A stretch of DNA of 64,000 bases, from contig JBHJNQ010000022.1 in NCBI GenBank assembly GCA_050330635.1, forward strand, positions 8,919 to 72,918. The letters are read 5' to 3'. Positions 1 to 8,747 of this stretch are shown one piece after another. The position numbers and the translations under genes are program-made. The notes below the pieces were generated by a model. It saw nothing but the letters and a program-made list of their open reading frames with translations, did no database searches and was not told the origin of the DNA. Source of the DNA: CADEDH01 sp050330635 (GTDB taxonomy: Bacteria > Actinomycetota > Acidimicrobiia > Acidimicrobiales > SZUA-35). How positions within the stretch are numbered: position 1 is the stretch's first letter; the number at the start of each line of letters is the position of its first letter.

Positions 1-264
1 CTGGAACACCATGCCGATGCGGCGTTCCTCGGGTCGGATGTGGCCCCCGGGATGGCTGACGACCGTGCCGTCGAGCTCGATCTCGCCGCCGTCGATGCGC
101 TCGAGCCCGGCGATGCATCGCAGCAGGGTCGTCTTGCCGCAGCCGCTCGGCCCGAGCAGAACGAGCGTTTCCTCCGTGGCGATATCGAGGGTGATCTCGC
201 GCAGGACCTCGACCAACCCGAAGCGCTTGCTGGCTCCGCGGATGTCGATCCGGCCGTCGCTCAT
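1..264 (-). CDS. ABC transporter ATP-binding protein (N-terminal part only)
   Basis: The window opens inside this reverse-strand gene, so only the first 88 codons are present, from the ATG at 264. The translation carries a Walker A motif, GPSGCGKTT, near residue 38 and runs into the Q-loop (MVFQ) at the window edge. The motif set resembles importer ATPases of the spermidine/iron/sulfate type (PotA/FbpC-like), which energise uptake of a solute captured by a periplasmic binding protein. The substrate cannot be told without the C-terminal half or the permease genes, which lie outside the window. The ABC signature, Walker B and any TOBE domain are not visible. Confidence 0.9.
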   Translation of the reverse strand, partial: MSDGRIDIRGASKRFGLVEVLREITLDIATEETLVLLGPSGCGKTTLLRCIAGLERIDGGEIELDGTVVSHPGGHIRPEERRIGMVFQ

Positions 265-291
265 CGCCCCAGGTTACCCATCGTCTCGGGT

Positions 292-1767
292 TCACGTTCT
301 CGTCGCAGCGCCGGATCGTCCGTACGTGGCGTAGGTGTGCAGGCGCGTTCGATCGTCGGCGTCGAGCAGCTCGATCAGGTCGAAGATCGGTCGGTTCGCT
401 CCTCGCATCACGGCGAGCGCCTGAGCTCCGGCCGTTCCGCGGGCGGGCCCATCGGTCGTGAGCAGCACGAGCGGAATGCCGCGCCCGCTCTCGTGGAGTA
501 CGCCCGCCTTCCCGAGCGACTTCCACAGAGCGTCCGTGCGGCGAAGGCCGGCCCGGTTGGACGTGAAGGCGCCCGACACGTCGAAGGCCCACCCCTGTCC
601 GGTCTGATCCGTTGCGACGAGATTCAACACGATGCCCAGACCTCGGGGCTTGACGTCCTCGCGGATCTCGGTGAAACCGCAGCCTTCGAGCAGCAAACGA
701 GCCAGGTCCTTGGCCTGACGACCCTCACGCAGGGCGCGGGCCTCGACGTCATCGGAGTCGTCGGCTGACTTGACCGCTGGAAGCTCGACACGGGGCCGGG
801 CTCCGGCCTGCAGTTCTCCAACGGCGAGGCGCCCCCGTTCGTCGGCGATTCGCTGCTCGGCGATCCGGAGGTAGCCTTCGTCGGTGTCGAAGCCGATGTA
901 GCGCCGGCCCGTCCGTACAGCAGCAACCGCGGCGCTGCCCGAGCCCATGAACGGGTCGAGAACGACATCGCCTTCATAGGTGAACAGCTCGATGAGTCGT
1001 GTTGGCAGCTCCACCGGGAACGGGGCCGGATGCCCAACCTTCGTTGCACTCTCGGGGGCGATCTCCCAGAGATCGGTGGTCGCCTCCATGAACTCGTCTC
1101 GTGAGATGGTCGCCGTCGACGGCAGCCCACGCTCGGCCCGCTCGGCGGGAGTCGACGCCCGATCGAACCGTCCCTTGCTGGCGATCACGACGCGCTCGGT
1201 GATGTCACGGAGCACCGGGTTGGCCGGGCTCTGGAACGACCCCCACGCACACGATCCGCCCGCGGCGCGGCCCTTCCACCAGATGACCTCACCCCGGAGC
1301 AACAGGCCGAGATCCTGGAGGAGGCCCGTCACGTCAGCCGAAAGCGACCTGTACGGCCGCCGCCCGAGATTGGCGACGTTCACCGCTATTCGACCGCCAG
1401 GCTCGAGGACCCGCTTACATTCGGCGAAGACGTCGTGCAGAAGCTCCAGGTACTCGAAGTACGTCGCCGGCACACCGTCGACACCGAGGCTCTCCTCGTA
1501 CTGCTTGCCTGCGAAGTAGGGGGGAGAAGTGACCACCAGGGCCACCGAGCTCGACGCCACCCTCGTCATCGTGCGTGCGTCCTCATCGAACAGAACGTCG
1601 ACGACCTCGGCCGGGTTCACCGTTGCGTCGGACGAGATCTCGGGCACGACGAAGCGCGAGTAGAACGCCGTCGCGTCGTGCCCCTCGCGACGCCCGGAAC
1701 CGAAGGTGGTCGTCGACGTCGACGCACGTCGCCCACCTCTCGATGACCGGAGTGGTGCGACGCTCAC
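292..1767 (-). CDS. Site-specific DNA methyltransferase (beta-type N4/N6 amino-MTase) with an extra C-terminal domain
   Basis: This 491-residue protein should transfer a methyl group from SAM to an exocyclic amino group of adenine or cytosine in DNA. The catalytic motif TSPPY lies at residues 80-84 and the SAM-binding motif DPFMGSG at 271-277, so the catalytic motif precedes the SAM motif as in beta-class enzymes. About 150 residues follow the methyltransferase core. They contain blocks such as GWAFDVSGAF and IPLVLLTTDG, which are not part of the catalytic fold and may be a nuclease-like or recognition domain; I cannot assign it. The GTG start at 1767 overlaps the stop of the upstream ribbon-helix-helix gene (GTGA), which favours translational coupling. 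The first 45 residues are low-complexity, so a later start is possible. No restriction subunit is visible. Confidence 0.85.
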   Translation of the reverse strand: MSVAPLRSSRGGRRASTSTTTFGSGRREGHDATAFYSRFVVPEISSDATVNPAEVVDVLFDEDARTMTRVASSSVALVVTSPPYFAGKQYEESLGVDGVPATYFEYLELLHDVFAECKRVLEPGGRIAVNVANLGRRPYRSLSADVTGLLQDLGLLLRGEVIWWKGRAAGGSCAWGSFQSPANPVLRDITERVVIASKGRFDRASTPAERAERGLPSTATISRDEFMEATTDLWEIAPESATKVGHPAPFPVELPTRLIELFTYEGDVVLDPFMGSGSAAVAAVRTGRRYIGFDTDEGYLRIAEQRIADERGRLAVGELQAGARPRVELPAVKSADDSDDVEARALREGRQAKDLARLLLEGCGFTEIREDVKPRGLGIVLNLVATDQTGQGWAFDVSGAFTSNRAGLRRTDALWKSLGKAGVLHESGRGIPLVLLTTDGPARGTAGAQALAVMRGANRPIFDLIELLDADDRTRLHTYATYGRSGAATRT

Positions 1768-1991
1768 GATCCGGATCTCTCGGCGTGCGGTCGCAGTGCA
1801 GTGGCGCCGGGCTCGAGTGCCGCCTCGGCCGACGTGAGGCGCTCGAGGAAGTCGACGACGACTCGGGTGACGAGCAGGTTCGCCGACACGTCGCGGTCCA
1901 TCGCCGCCTGGTGCAGGCGGCGGTGCACCGAGACGGGCAGCCGTACCGCCGTGGCCACACGGTCTTCTGCGTAGGTTCTGTTGCGAGCCAT
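1764..1991 (-). CDS. Small ribbon-helix-helix (CopG/Arc-like) DNA-binding protein
   Basis: This 75-residue protein starts at the ATG at 1991. A short beta-strand-like stretch (VATAVRLPVSVHRRLHQ) is followed by two helices (AAMDRDVSANLLV and VVVDFLERL), the layout of ribbon-helix-helix repressors and of antitoxins of that fold. Its stop codon overlaps the methyltransferase start by 4 bases, so the pair is very probably co-transcribed and translationally coupled. A role as an autorepressor controlling methyltransferase level is inferred from this arrangement. No toxin gene is adjacent, so an ordinary toxin-antitoxin reading is not favoured. Confidence 0.7.
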   Translation of the reverse strand: MARNRTYAEDRVATAVRLPVSVHRRLHQAAMDRDVSANLLVTRVVVDFLERLTSAEAALEPGATALRPHAERSGS

Positions 1992-2276
1992 GTCGTCACC
2001 GTAACGGGCGGCGGTGACGGCACCGGGGATTATCACGCGCACATCCGCGCCCGGTGAGCCACCCTCGCCAGCGACTGCGACCCTCGATGGCGGGTCAACC
2101 AGCGGGAGATCAACAGCAGCGCTGGATGCCCCATTCCCGAGGCCGCTCAATTGGGCCCTCGTCCACCGTCCTACTAACGTTTGACGATGATCCGGTCGGG
2201 GGACCGGTTGGCCGCCGACGATCGTGCGGCGGCTCGAGCAACGCCTCGAGGGGCCAGCCGAGCAATGAGGGGGGCC

Positions 2277-3071
2277 ATGACGGTCAAGATCGCGACACGA
2301 GAAGAGACCGTCGATGTCGGCGAGGTGCCGATAACCGTCGTGCGGGGTGGCGAGGGTCCGCCCCTGCTGGTGCTCCACGATGAGCTCGGCTATCCCGGTT
2401 GGATGAGCTGGAACGATCAGCTGGCGGACCGCTACGAGATCATCGTGCCGTTGCAGCCGGCCTACGGCCACACTCCGAAGGTCGACTGGATCGGCTCATA
2501 CCGTGATCTCGCCGGCTTCTACGCCCGGATGGCCCGGGAGCAAGGCTGGACGGGGGCACCGGTGATCGGGTTCTCGGCCGGGGCCTACGTGGCGGCCGAG
2601 ATGGCTGCCGCCTGCCCCAGCCAGTTCTCGAGGATGGTCCTGGTCGGTCCGCTCGGACTGCGTCCGACCGAGGGTGAGATCTTCGACTTCCTGGCCGTCA
2701 CCGTGCGCACCCACGTGGCCGCCACGGTGACCAAGGTGGAGGCTCCCGAGTTTGCTCGGATCTACGGGGGCGAGATGACGCCCCTGCAGTTCGAGCTGTT
2801 CGAGGACGCCCGAGCCGAGACGGCCCGTCTGGGCTGGGAGCCGTTCATGTTCAACCCCAGCCTGGGCCACCTCCTGGCCGGCATCGGCGATCTTCCCACA
2901 CTTTTGATCCGGGGCGCCGACGACCTCATCGCACCCCAAGGCTGCATCACCGCGTACGAGGCGGCCATTCCCAACACCACCACGGTGTCCGTCGCGGGCG
3001 CCGGTCACCGGCCCGAGATCGAAGATCCCGAGGCCTTCCTTTCTGCCGTCACGGCCTTCCTTGGAGCCTGA
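2277..3071 (+). CDS. Alpha/beta hydrolase family protein
   Basis: This 264-residue alpha/beta-fold protein has the nucleophile elbow GFSAG (serine near residue 99), a likely acid in GADDLIAP and the catalytic histidine in GAGHRPEIEDPE near the C-terminus. The ATG at 2277 is chosen because a purine-rich GAGGGGGG sequence lies just before it; upstream in-frame starts give a non-conserved extension. The next gene, a luciferase-like oxidoreductase, begins 2 bases after this stop, so the two form an operon. By analogy with similar pairs the substrate may be an ester or a ring-cleavage product of lipid or xenobiotic breakdown, but this is not shown by the sequence. Confidence 0.85.
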   Translation: MTVKIATREETVDVGEVPITVVRGGEGPPLLVLHDELGYPGWMSWNDQLADRYEIIVPLQPAYGHTPKVDWIGSYRDLAGFYARMAREQGWTGAPVIGFSAGAYVAAEMAAACPSQFSRMVLVGPLGLRPTEGEIFDFLAVTVRTHVAATVTKVEAPEFARIYGGEMTPLQFELFEDARAETARLGWEPFMFNPSLGHLLAGIGDLPTLLIRGADDLIAPQGCITAYEAAIPNTTTVSVAGAGHRPEIEDPEAFLSAVTAFLGA

Positions 3072-3073
3072 TC

Positions 3074-4399
3074 ATGCACGTCGCCTACTTCACCGAACGT
3101 CCGTACCGCTGGGTGCCGGAAGACGTCGTCATCCGCAACAAGGCTTTCTTCGCTGTGCCCAACACCCACTTCGACCATGTGCGCGGAGCCGACGACTACA
3201 ACTACTACCTCGATGAGTACGTGTTCGCCGAGGAGCAGGGCTTCGACGGCGTCGCCCTCAACGAGCACCACGGCAACCCGTTCTGTATGGGCAGCGTGAT
3301 GAACGTCGAGGCATCGATCCTGGCCCGCATCACCGAACGGGTGAAGATCATCCTCATCGGCAACCCGCTGCCGGTGATCAAACACCCCCTGCGCATGGCC
3401 GAGGAACTGGCCACCATCGACCTCATCTCCCGGGGACGCCTGGTCACCGGCTGGGTCAGGGGGGCCGGCTCCGAGCAGTTCTTCAACAACGCCAACCCGG
3501 CCTACAACCGGGAGATGTTCGAGGAGGCCCACGACTTCATCGTGCAGGCGTGGACCCGCCCCGGCCCCTGGCGCTACGAGGGCAAACACTTCCACTACCG
3601 CCACGTGAACCCGTGGGTGCTGCCCTACCAGAAGCCCCACCCGCCGATGATGATCCCCGGCGTGCTGTCGCCCGAGACGGTCAAGTGGAGCGCCGAGCGC
3701 TCCTACCCCTACCTCGGCCTCGGCACCTCGCTCGGCCCCACTGCCGACCTGTGGGACTACTACGCCGACGTGGCGGCCGAGACCGGCTACCAGGCCGGAC
3801 CGGAGAACTTCGGCTACCTCATCCCCACCTTCGTCGCCGACACCGACGACAAGGCCCAGGAGCTGGGCAAGGGGTTCATCTACGGTGGCGGTCAGAACGT
3901 GTTCAGCGCCCCCCAGTACACCCTGCCCCCGGGCTACAACTCCAAGACCGCCATCCGCCGACTGGCCAAACAGCCCGGCGGCACCTGGCTCGGGGTGAAC
4001 CGCACCAAGCTGATGCAGGCCGCCACCGACGACGACTCCCCGATCGACTACGAGCAGGTCAGGGCCCGGGCCGAGGGCCAGTTGCGCAAGTCACAGCGCA
4101 ACTACCTCACCCTCCTCGGCTCGCCCGAGACGATCATCGACAAGGTGAAGACGATGCTGACGGTGCTGCGGCCCGGCACGTTCATCTTCTTCGGACCCCA
4201 GGGCCAGGTGTCGAACGAGGACCGGCTGCGCAACGTGGAACTGCTGGCCAAGGTCGTCATGCCCGAGATAAAGGCCTACGCCGAGGAGATCGGTCTGGGT
4301 AGCCCGTTCGACGTGCGGCCGGGCGACAACAAGCTCCGCACCGGAGAAGGGCGCGGTGAGGTCGTGGAACGATCGGCCCTGCCCTCGGCCGGCGACTAG
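3074..4399 (+). CDS. LLM-class (luciferase-like) flavin-dependent oxidoreductase
   Basis: This 441-residue protein has the features of bacterial luciferase-like monooxygenases: an N-terminal strand with the EHH element (GVALNEHHGNPF), the segment FDGVALNEHH, and RLVTGWVRGAG, where the flavin phosphate loop of the TIM barrel is expected. Such enzymes use FMNH2 or F420H2 to oxygenate or hydride-transfer to small organic substrates. It directly follows the hydrolase gene with a 2-base gap. Its stop codon overlaps that of the convergent SCO6745-type gene within the palindrome CTAG. The substrate is unknown. Confidence 0.9.
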   Translation: MHVAYFTERPYRWVPEDVVIRNKAFFAVPNTHFDHVRGADDYNYYLDEYVFAEEQGFDGVALNEHHGNPFCMGSVMNVEASILARITERVKIILIGNPLPVIKHPLRMAEELATIDLISRGRLVTGWVRGAGSEQFFNNANPAYNREMFEEAHDFIVQAWTRPGPWRYEGKHFHYRHVNPWVLPYQKPHPPMMIPGVLSPETVKWSAERSYPYLGLGTSLGPTADLWDYYADVAAETGYQAGPENFGYLIPTFVADTDDKAQELGKGFIYGGGQNVFSAPQYTLPPGYNSKTAIRRLAKQPGGTWLGVNRTKLMQAATDDDSPIDYEQVRARAEGQLRKSQRNYLTLLGSPETIIDKVKTMLTVLRPGTFIFFGPQGQVSNEDRLRNVELLAKVVMPEIKAYAEEIGLGSPFDVRPGDNKLRTGEGRGEVVERSALPSAGD

Positions 4400-5340
4400 A
4401 CCGGGAGGCCGGCTGCGGACCCCTCGGGGTCGCCACCGGAGGGCCTGCGACGGTCTTGGGCGGTGCGCTCGACGAAGGTCCGGCCGGGGTAGGCGCCGGC
4501 GTCGAGGAGGGCGGATCGGAGCGGGGCGAGCAGGGCGAGCAGCTCGTCGAGATCGTCGCCGATAGCGTCGCACAGCGGGCTCTGCTGGGTGTCGGTGGCG
4601 GCCTCGATCCACTCCCGCAGCTCGGCGCCGGCTTCGGTCATCCCGTTGTCGTCGACCAGGCCCCGGCGTCGGAGGTCGGCCACCGCGGTGTCGAGGGTGT
4701 CGTCGTCCCAACCCCTGGTGCGGACGTAGGTCTTGAGCCCGAGGCCCTGGCGCACGTCGTTGAGGAGGCAGGCCTGGGCTCCGGTCAGACCAGCGGTGGT
4801 CCAGGCCGAGATGTGGACGTCGTTGCGGTGCTCCCGGTAGAGGGTGCAGGCGTGCCACAGGTCGCCCACCACGGTGCCGGGGTAGGGCACCGACCGCAGC
4901 CCGCCGTACAGCGGCCGGCCGGCCACATCGCCGTGATCGACGGAACGGCGCAGGATCTCGGTGGCCCGCCGAGCACCGGGCGGATCGGGCCCCAGGATGC
5001 GGGTCAGGGCGGCGGTGACGCCGCTGAGGCGGGCCTCGAGGATGGTGGGTGGGTCGGTGACACGCCAACCCTGTTCGATGGCGGTGCTCACCCGGTCGAG
5101 GGGGAACACCCCAAAGGCGGCGGCCACCATCGGGCCGGGGACCCGACCCATGGGGGCGGCCCGGGCCACGAAGTAGGGCTGCCAGTCGAACATGCGGATG
5201 CCGTGTTTCACGACGCAGGGGTCGTGGAAGCCGAGGGCGGCGTAGTTGCGTTGCACCTCGTCGACGAAGAAGGCGGTGCCGGCGATCACTTCCGCCCCAT
5301 TGCGAAGGCGACGGGTACGGTGATCGGGGGCCAGGTCCAT
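4396..5340 (-). CDS. SCO6745-type (SalK/MarR-like) protein
   Basis: This 314-residue protein belongs to the actinobacterial SCO6745 family, named after a Streptomyces protein and annotated as MarR-like because of a C-terminal winged-helix-like segment (DTAVADLRRRGLVDDNG). The N-terminal half has conserved-looking elements such as GFHDPCVVKHGIRM and YFVARAAPMG. The molecular function is unestablished; the family is common beside lipid or secondary-metabolism genes. ATG at 5340 is preferred over the in-frame GTG at 5346. The 3' end is nearly identical to a 72-base stretch at 8556-8627, where a second copy has decayed. Confidence 0.8.
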   Translation of the reverse strand: MDLAPDHRTRRLRNGAEVIAGTAFFVDEVQRNYAALGFHDPCVVKHGIRMFDWQPYFVARAAPMGRVPGPMVAAAFGVFPLDRVSTAIEQGWRVTDPPTILEARLSGVTAALTRILGPDPPGARRATEILRRSVDHGDVAGRPLYGGLRSVPYPGTVVGDLWHACTLYREHRNDVHISAWTTAGLTGAQACLLNDVRQGLGLKTYVRTRGWDDDTLDTAVADLRRRGLVDDNGMTEAGAELREWIEAATDTQQSPLCDAIGDDLDELLALLAPLRSALLDAGAYPGRTFVERTAQDRRRPSGGDPEGSAAGLPV

Positions 5341-5465
5341 GCCCACTTTCTAGTGTCACCGTGTGGTACCGACCACTACCCGGGGTCATGACTCGGCCGG
5401 TCCGGGGACGCCCGACGGCTGCGGCCGAGTTGACGCCACCCGGGGGTCGGGCCAGCCTGGCCGCC

Positions 5466-6329
5466 GTGGCTGACGAACTGGATCGCCTGTTGGAGGTGCT
5501 CGATCTGCGGGAGGAGGCGCCCGACGTGTTCGTCGGGCCCGGCGATCTCGAGAACCCGTACGGTATCTACGGGGGTCATCTGCTGGGCCAGGCGGTGGCG
5601 GCGGCGGGCCGCACGGCCCCCGAGGACCGGCCCCTCCACTCGTTCCACGCCTACTTCCTGGCCGGCGACGAACCGACCGGCGACATCGGCTATCGGGTGG
5701 AGCGGATCCGCGACGGTGGCACGTTCGCCCACCGGGAGGTGCGGGCCATGCGGGGCGAGCGGGAGCTGTTCCGGCTGACGGCGTCGTTCCAGCGCCCGGA
5801 GGACGGGCTGGAATGGGAGAGCGCCGCAACCCACGAGCCGGATCTGGCGGAGCCCCACGGCCTGCCCGACCTGCCGGAGCTGTTGGCGGCTCGGGACGAG
5901 CCGGTGTTCGACCCCTACTGGACCCATCGCCCCCGGGCGGTGGAGCTGCACTACGCCCGGGCCCCCTGGGCCGAAGCAGGGCCGGCGGACGACAGCGGCA
6001 TACGGGTCTGGTGGCGCACCCCCCGGCCGGTGGGCGACGAACCGAATCTCCACTGCGCCATCGCCGCCTTCGTTGCCGACGAGTCGATCTCGGACAACGT
6101 GCTGACCCCCCACGGGCTGACCTGGGCCGGCGAGAACCTCATGGTGGTCAGCCTCGATCACGCCATGTGGTTCCACCGCCCGTTCCGGGTCGACGACTGG
6201 CTCCTGTTCGTCCAGCGACCGCTGATCACCAGCGCCGCCCGGGGCCTGGCCCTCGGACACCTCTACGACCGTTCGGGCCGCATGGTCGCCACCTGCACCC
6301 AGGAGGTACTGGTCCGCGCCGACGCCTGA
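5466..6329 (+). CDS. tesB: Acyl-CoA thioesterase II (TesB-like, double hotdog)
   Basis: This protein hydrolyses acyl-CoA to free fatty acid and CoA, by family. It begins with the usual TesB opening (LLEVLDLREEAPDVFVG), contains the first hotdog glycine segment YGGHLLGQAV, and ends with the second hotdog region carrying LDHAMWFHRPFRVDDW and GRMVATCTQEVLVR. At 287 residues it matches the family length. The GTG at 5466 is chosen because family members start only a few residues before this alpha helix; an in-frame ATG at 5388 would add 26 residues of low-complexity sequence. It is divergent from the SCO6745-type gene, with about 125 bases between the two starts. Confidence 0.88.
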   Translation: MADELDRLLEVLDLREEAPDVFVGPGDLENPYGIYGGHLLGQAVAAAGRTAPEDRPLHSFHAYFLAGDEPTGDIGYRVERIRDGGTFAHREVRAMRGERELFRLTASFQRPEDGLEWESAATHEPDLAEPHGLPDLPELLAARDEPVFDPYWTHRPRAVELHYARAPWAEAGPADDSGIRVWWRTPRPVGDEPNLHCAIAAFVADESISDNVLTPHGLTWAGENLMVVSLDHAMWFHRPFRVDDWLLFVQRPLITSAARGLALGHLYDRSGRMVATCTQEVLVRADA

Positions 6330-6354
6330 CCGTGGGGCGACGCTGCGGTCGACC

Positions 6355-6470
6355 CGACGCGACCACACCCCGTCCGTGAACCCGCCGTCGGCCACGAGGT
6401 GCTGTCCGTTGGCCCCGTCGTGGTCGCCCACGGCCAGCCACACCAGCGCGTGGGCAGGCCGTCGGGCCGA
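6355..6470 (-). pseudogene. Remnant of a short-chain dehydrogenase C-terminus
   Basis: Between the thioesterase and the SnoaL gene, one reverse-strand frame encodes ALVWLAVGDHDGANGQHLVADGGFTDG. This closely follows the invariant SDR ending (helix, then G-Q-x-L-x-V-D-G-G-F/Y-T). No Rossmann motif or catalytic YxxxK is present upstream, and the frame opens only about 20 residues earlier, so this is a fragment rather than a gene. It is read from protein-level resemblance by eye. Confidence 0.4.
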
Positions 6471-6544
6471 GCCGCAAGCCGACCCCTGTCGGCAACCGTT
6501 CCGGGCGTTGGCCTCGACCACGAGCGGAGCGTAGCGTTTGGGCC

Positions 6545-7078
6545 ATGGGACTGACGCTCGACGACCTGCTGGCCAAGGAGGAGATCCGTGAGGTTCTCCT
6601 CCGCTACTGCCGAGGCATCGACCGGCTCGACTTCGACCTGGTCGAAGCGTGCTACCATCCCGACGCCTACGACGACCACGGCACCTTCCAGGGCAGCGTG
6701 CCCGACTTCATCACCATGTGCCGGGGTTTCCTGCCCCGCTTCGTCTGTACCCAACACTTCCTGGGCAACATGCTGATCGAGGTGGACGGCGACCGGGCCC
6801 GGGCCGAGACCTACGCCGTGGCCTACCACCGCAAGGAACTGGCCGACGGCACAGGTCACGACGACGTGTTCGGCATCCGCTACGTCGACCGCTTCGAGCG
6901 GCGTGACGGCGCCTGGAAGATCGCCCATCGGGTGGTCGCCACCGAATGGCGACGAGTCGATCCGGTACCGGCCGGCAAGCTGCGAGGAGACCGCGGCGTG
7001 TGGGGCGCCCGGGACGAGACCGATGTCGTCAACTGGATCATGACCGCCAAAGCCCCCTCGCCTGCCGGGGCCGACTGA
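6545..7078 (+). CDS. SnoaL/NTF2-like family protein
   Basis: This 177-residue protein has the cone-shaped NTF2-like fold signature: a first helix with LAKEEIREVLLRYCRGIDRLD, an aspartate/histidine segment YHPDAYDDHG, and a last strand FERRDGAWKIAHRVV. It resembles the nuclear transport factor 2 family proteins (SnoaL_4 type) that act as small hydratases, isomerases or ring-hydroxylating accessory subunits. No partner large dioxygenase subunit is near, so the substrate is unknown. Upstream lies an SDR fragment and downstream an MFS transporter. Confidence 0.85.
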   Translation: MGLTLDDLLAKEEIREVLLRYCRGIDRLDFDLVEACYHPDAYDDHGTFQGSVPDFITMCRGFLPRFVCTQHFLGNMLIEVDGDRARAETYAVAYHRKELADGTGHDDVFGIRYVDRFERRDGAWKIAHRVVATEWRRVDPVPAGKLRGDRGVWGARDETDVVNWIMTAKAPSPAGAD

Positions 7079-7309
7079 GCGGCAGTCACGCCTGCGCCGC
7101 GGTCGACACCACCGCCTGTTCGACGGCGATCACCGGGCCGGGCGAGCCCGGTCGCAACGACACCGACCCTCACGACGGGGGGCGAGCAGTAGGCGACGAG
7201 GGGCCGATGATGAGCGGCCACGACATCGTGATCGAGGCCGGGTCCGTTTACGACGCACGGGGTCGGGGGCCAGCTCCATCCCGGGATCATCGGCGAGTAG
7301 CGTGCCCCG

Positions 7310-8551
7310 GTGAGCGACGCACGAACAGCGATCCACTATCCGGCGGTGCGTTGGTACCTGCTCTCCACCGCCTTCGCCGCCGTTGGGCTCAACGTGTTGG
7401 TCACGGTGTTGTTCAAGCAGGTGTTCGACATCACCGGTGACGAGCTCGACATCGGCTTCGTCGGTCTGGCCCAGTTCGTCCCGGCGGTGCTGCTGGTGCT
7501 CGTCAGCGGCTGGGTGGCCGACCGGTTCGACCGGCGGCGGATCACCTCACTGTTCCTGCTCGGCCGCGTCGGTTGTGCCGTCGCCCTCGTTGTCTACAGC
7601 CGGATCGACCCGGGCTCGGTCTGGCAGCTGTTCGTCATCGCGTTCGTGTTCGGCGGGGTCGACGCCATGATGGCGCCGGCCCGGCGCTCGATGGCGCCAT
7701 TCCTGGCTCCACCCGAGCACTTCCCCAGGGTGGTCGCACTGTGGACGGCGACCTTCACCGGCTCGGCGATCGTCGGGCCGGTCATCGGCGGTTTCCTCTA
7801 CAGCGTCGGCCCCCCGCTGGCCTACGGGCTCGTCGCCGTCCTGCAACTCGCCGCCATCCCGCCGATTCTCGCCATCTCCTACCACCGCGAACCCGAACGC
7901 ATCACCGATCGACCGACCCCGTCGGCGGTGATCGAGGGCCTCCGGTTCGTCCGTCGCACACCCGTCGTGCTGGCCACCATCTCACTCGACCTGTTCGCCG
8001 TGCTCTTCGGGGGCGCCGTGGCCCTCATCCCCGCCGTCGCCAGCGAACGGCTCGGCGTCGGCGACATCGCCTACGGGTGGCTGCGCGCCGCACCCGGTAT
8101 CGGAGCAGCGGTCATGGCCCTGTTCCTGGCGGTGCGGCCGGTATGGCGACGGGTCGGGCCCACGCTGCTGGTCGTGGTCGCCGTGTTCGGGGTCGGCAAC
8201 ATCGTTTTCGGGCTGACCCGGACGTACTGGATCGCGTTCGTCGCCCTGATCGTGGTGGCAGCCGCCGACATGGTGTCGATGTTCATCCGGGGGTCGATCG
8301 TGCCACTCGTGACCCCCGACGAGCAGCTGGGCCGGGTCACCGCCGTCGAAGGCGTGTTCATCGGCGCCTCCAACGAGCTCGGCGCCTTCGAGAGCGGCGT
8401 CGCCGCCCGGGCCTTCGGCCTGCCCTGGGCGATCGCCGGGGGTGGCTTCATCACCGTCGCCATCGCTGCGGGGTTCGCGGTGGTGTTCCCGTCGCTACGC
8501 AGGATCGACCGCTTCGACGAGCTCAGGCCCGCCCGGTCCGGCCCGTCGTAG
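7310..8551 (+). CDS. MFS transporter (drug-efflux-like, 12 TM)
   Basis: This 413-residue integral membrane protein of the major facilitator superfamily has about 12 hydrophobic segments. The loop between TM2 and TM3 carries GWVADRFDRRRI, the family motif A. The pattern FGGVDAMMAPARRSMAPFLAPP after TM4 is typical of the EntS/MFS_3 enterobactin-exporter-like group. The chosen GTG start at 7310 gives a short N-terminus before TM1. Substrate unknown. The gene ends 4 bases before a decayed repeat of the SCO6745-type gene. Confidence 0.9.
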   Translation: MSDARTAIHYPAVRWYLLSTAFAAVGLNVLVTVLFKQVFDITGDELDIGFVGLAQFVPAVLLVLVSGWVADRFDRRRITSLFLLGRVGCAVALVVYSRIDPGSVWQLFVIAFVFGGVDAMMAPARRSMAPFLAPPEHFPRVVALWTATFTGSAIVGPVIGGFLYSVGPPLAYGLVAVLQLAAIPPILAISYHREPERITDRPTPSAVIEGLRFVRRTPVVLATISLDLFAVLFGGAVALIPAVASERLGVGDIAYGWLRAAPGIGAAVMALFLAVRPVWRRVGPTLLVVVAVFGVGNIVFGLTRTYWIAFVALIVVAAADMVSMFIRGSIVPLVTPDEQLGRVTAVEGVFIGASNELGAFESGVAARAFGLPWAIAGGGFITVAIAAGFAVVFPSLRRIDRFDELRPARSGPS

Positions 8552-8555
8552 GTGA

Positions 8556-8660
8556 TGCGCTCGACGAAGGTCCGGCCGGGGGTAGGCGCCGGCGTCGAGG
8601 ATGGCGGATCGGAGCGGGGCGAGCAGGTCGGTCAGCTCGGCTACGACCGTTCGCCCGTGG
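8556..8660 (-). pseudogene. Decayed second copy of the SCO6745-type gene 3' end
   Basis: Positions 8556-8627 repeat 4464-4534 with one base substitution and one inserted G. On the reverse strand this encodes LLAPLRSAILDAGAYP, matching the intact protein's LLAPLRSALLDAGAYP, and the insertion then shifts the frame away from GRTFVER. No upstream part of the gene is recognisable. It is best read as the tail of a lost paralog or of a partial duplication. Confidence 0.6.
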
Positions 8661-8747
8661 AGGAGGTGATCGACGGTGTCGCGCTAGTTGCTGGGGTAGC
8701 CGAACGCTGACTACGCTTACGAAGAGCCAACGTTGGCGGGTCATGCC

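Noticed and set aside
1764..1991. Antitoxin of a toxin-antitoxin pair
   Set aside because: The RHH fold is compatible, but the partner is a DNA methyltransferase and no toxin family is adjacent.
7079..7309. Small coding gene between the SnoaL and MFS genes
   Set aside because: Only an amidohydrolase-like N-terminal fragment of about 20 residues is seen, and no complete frame follows.
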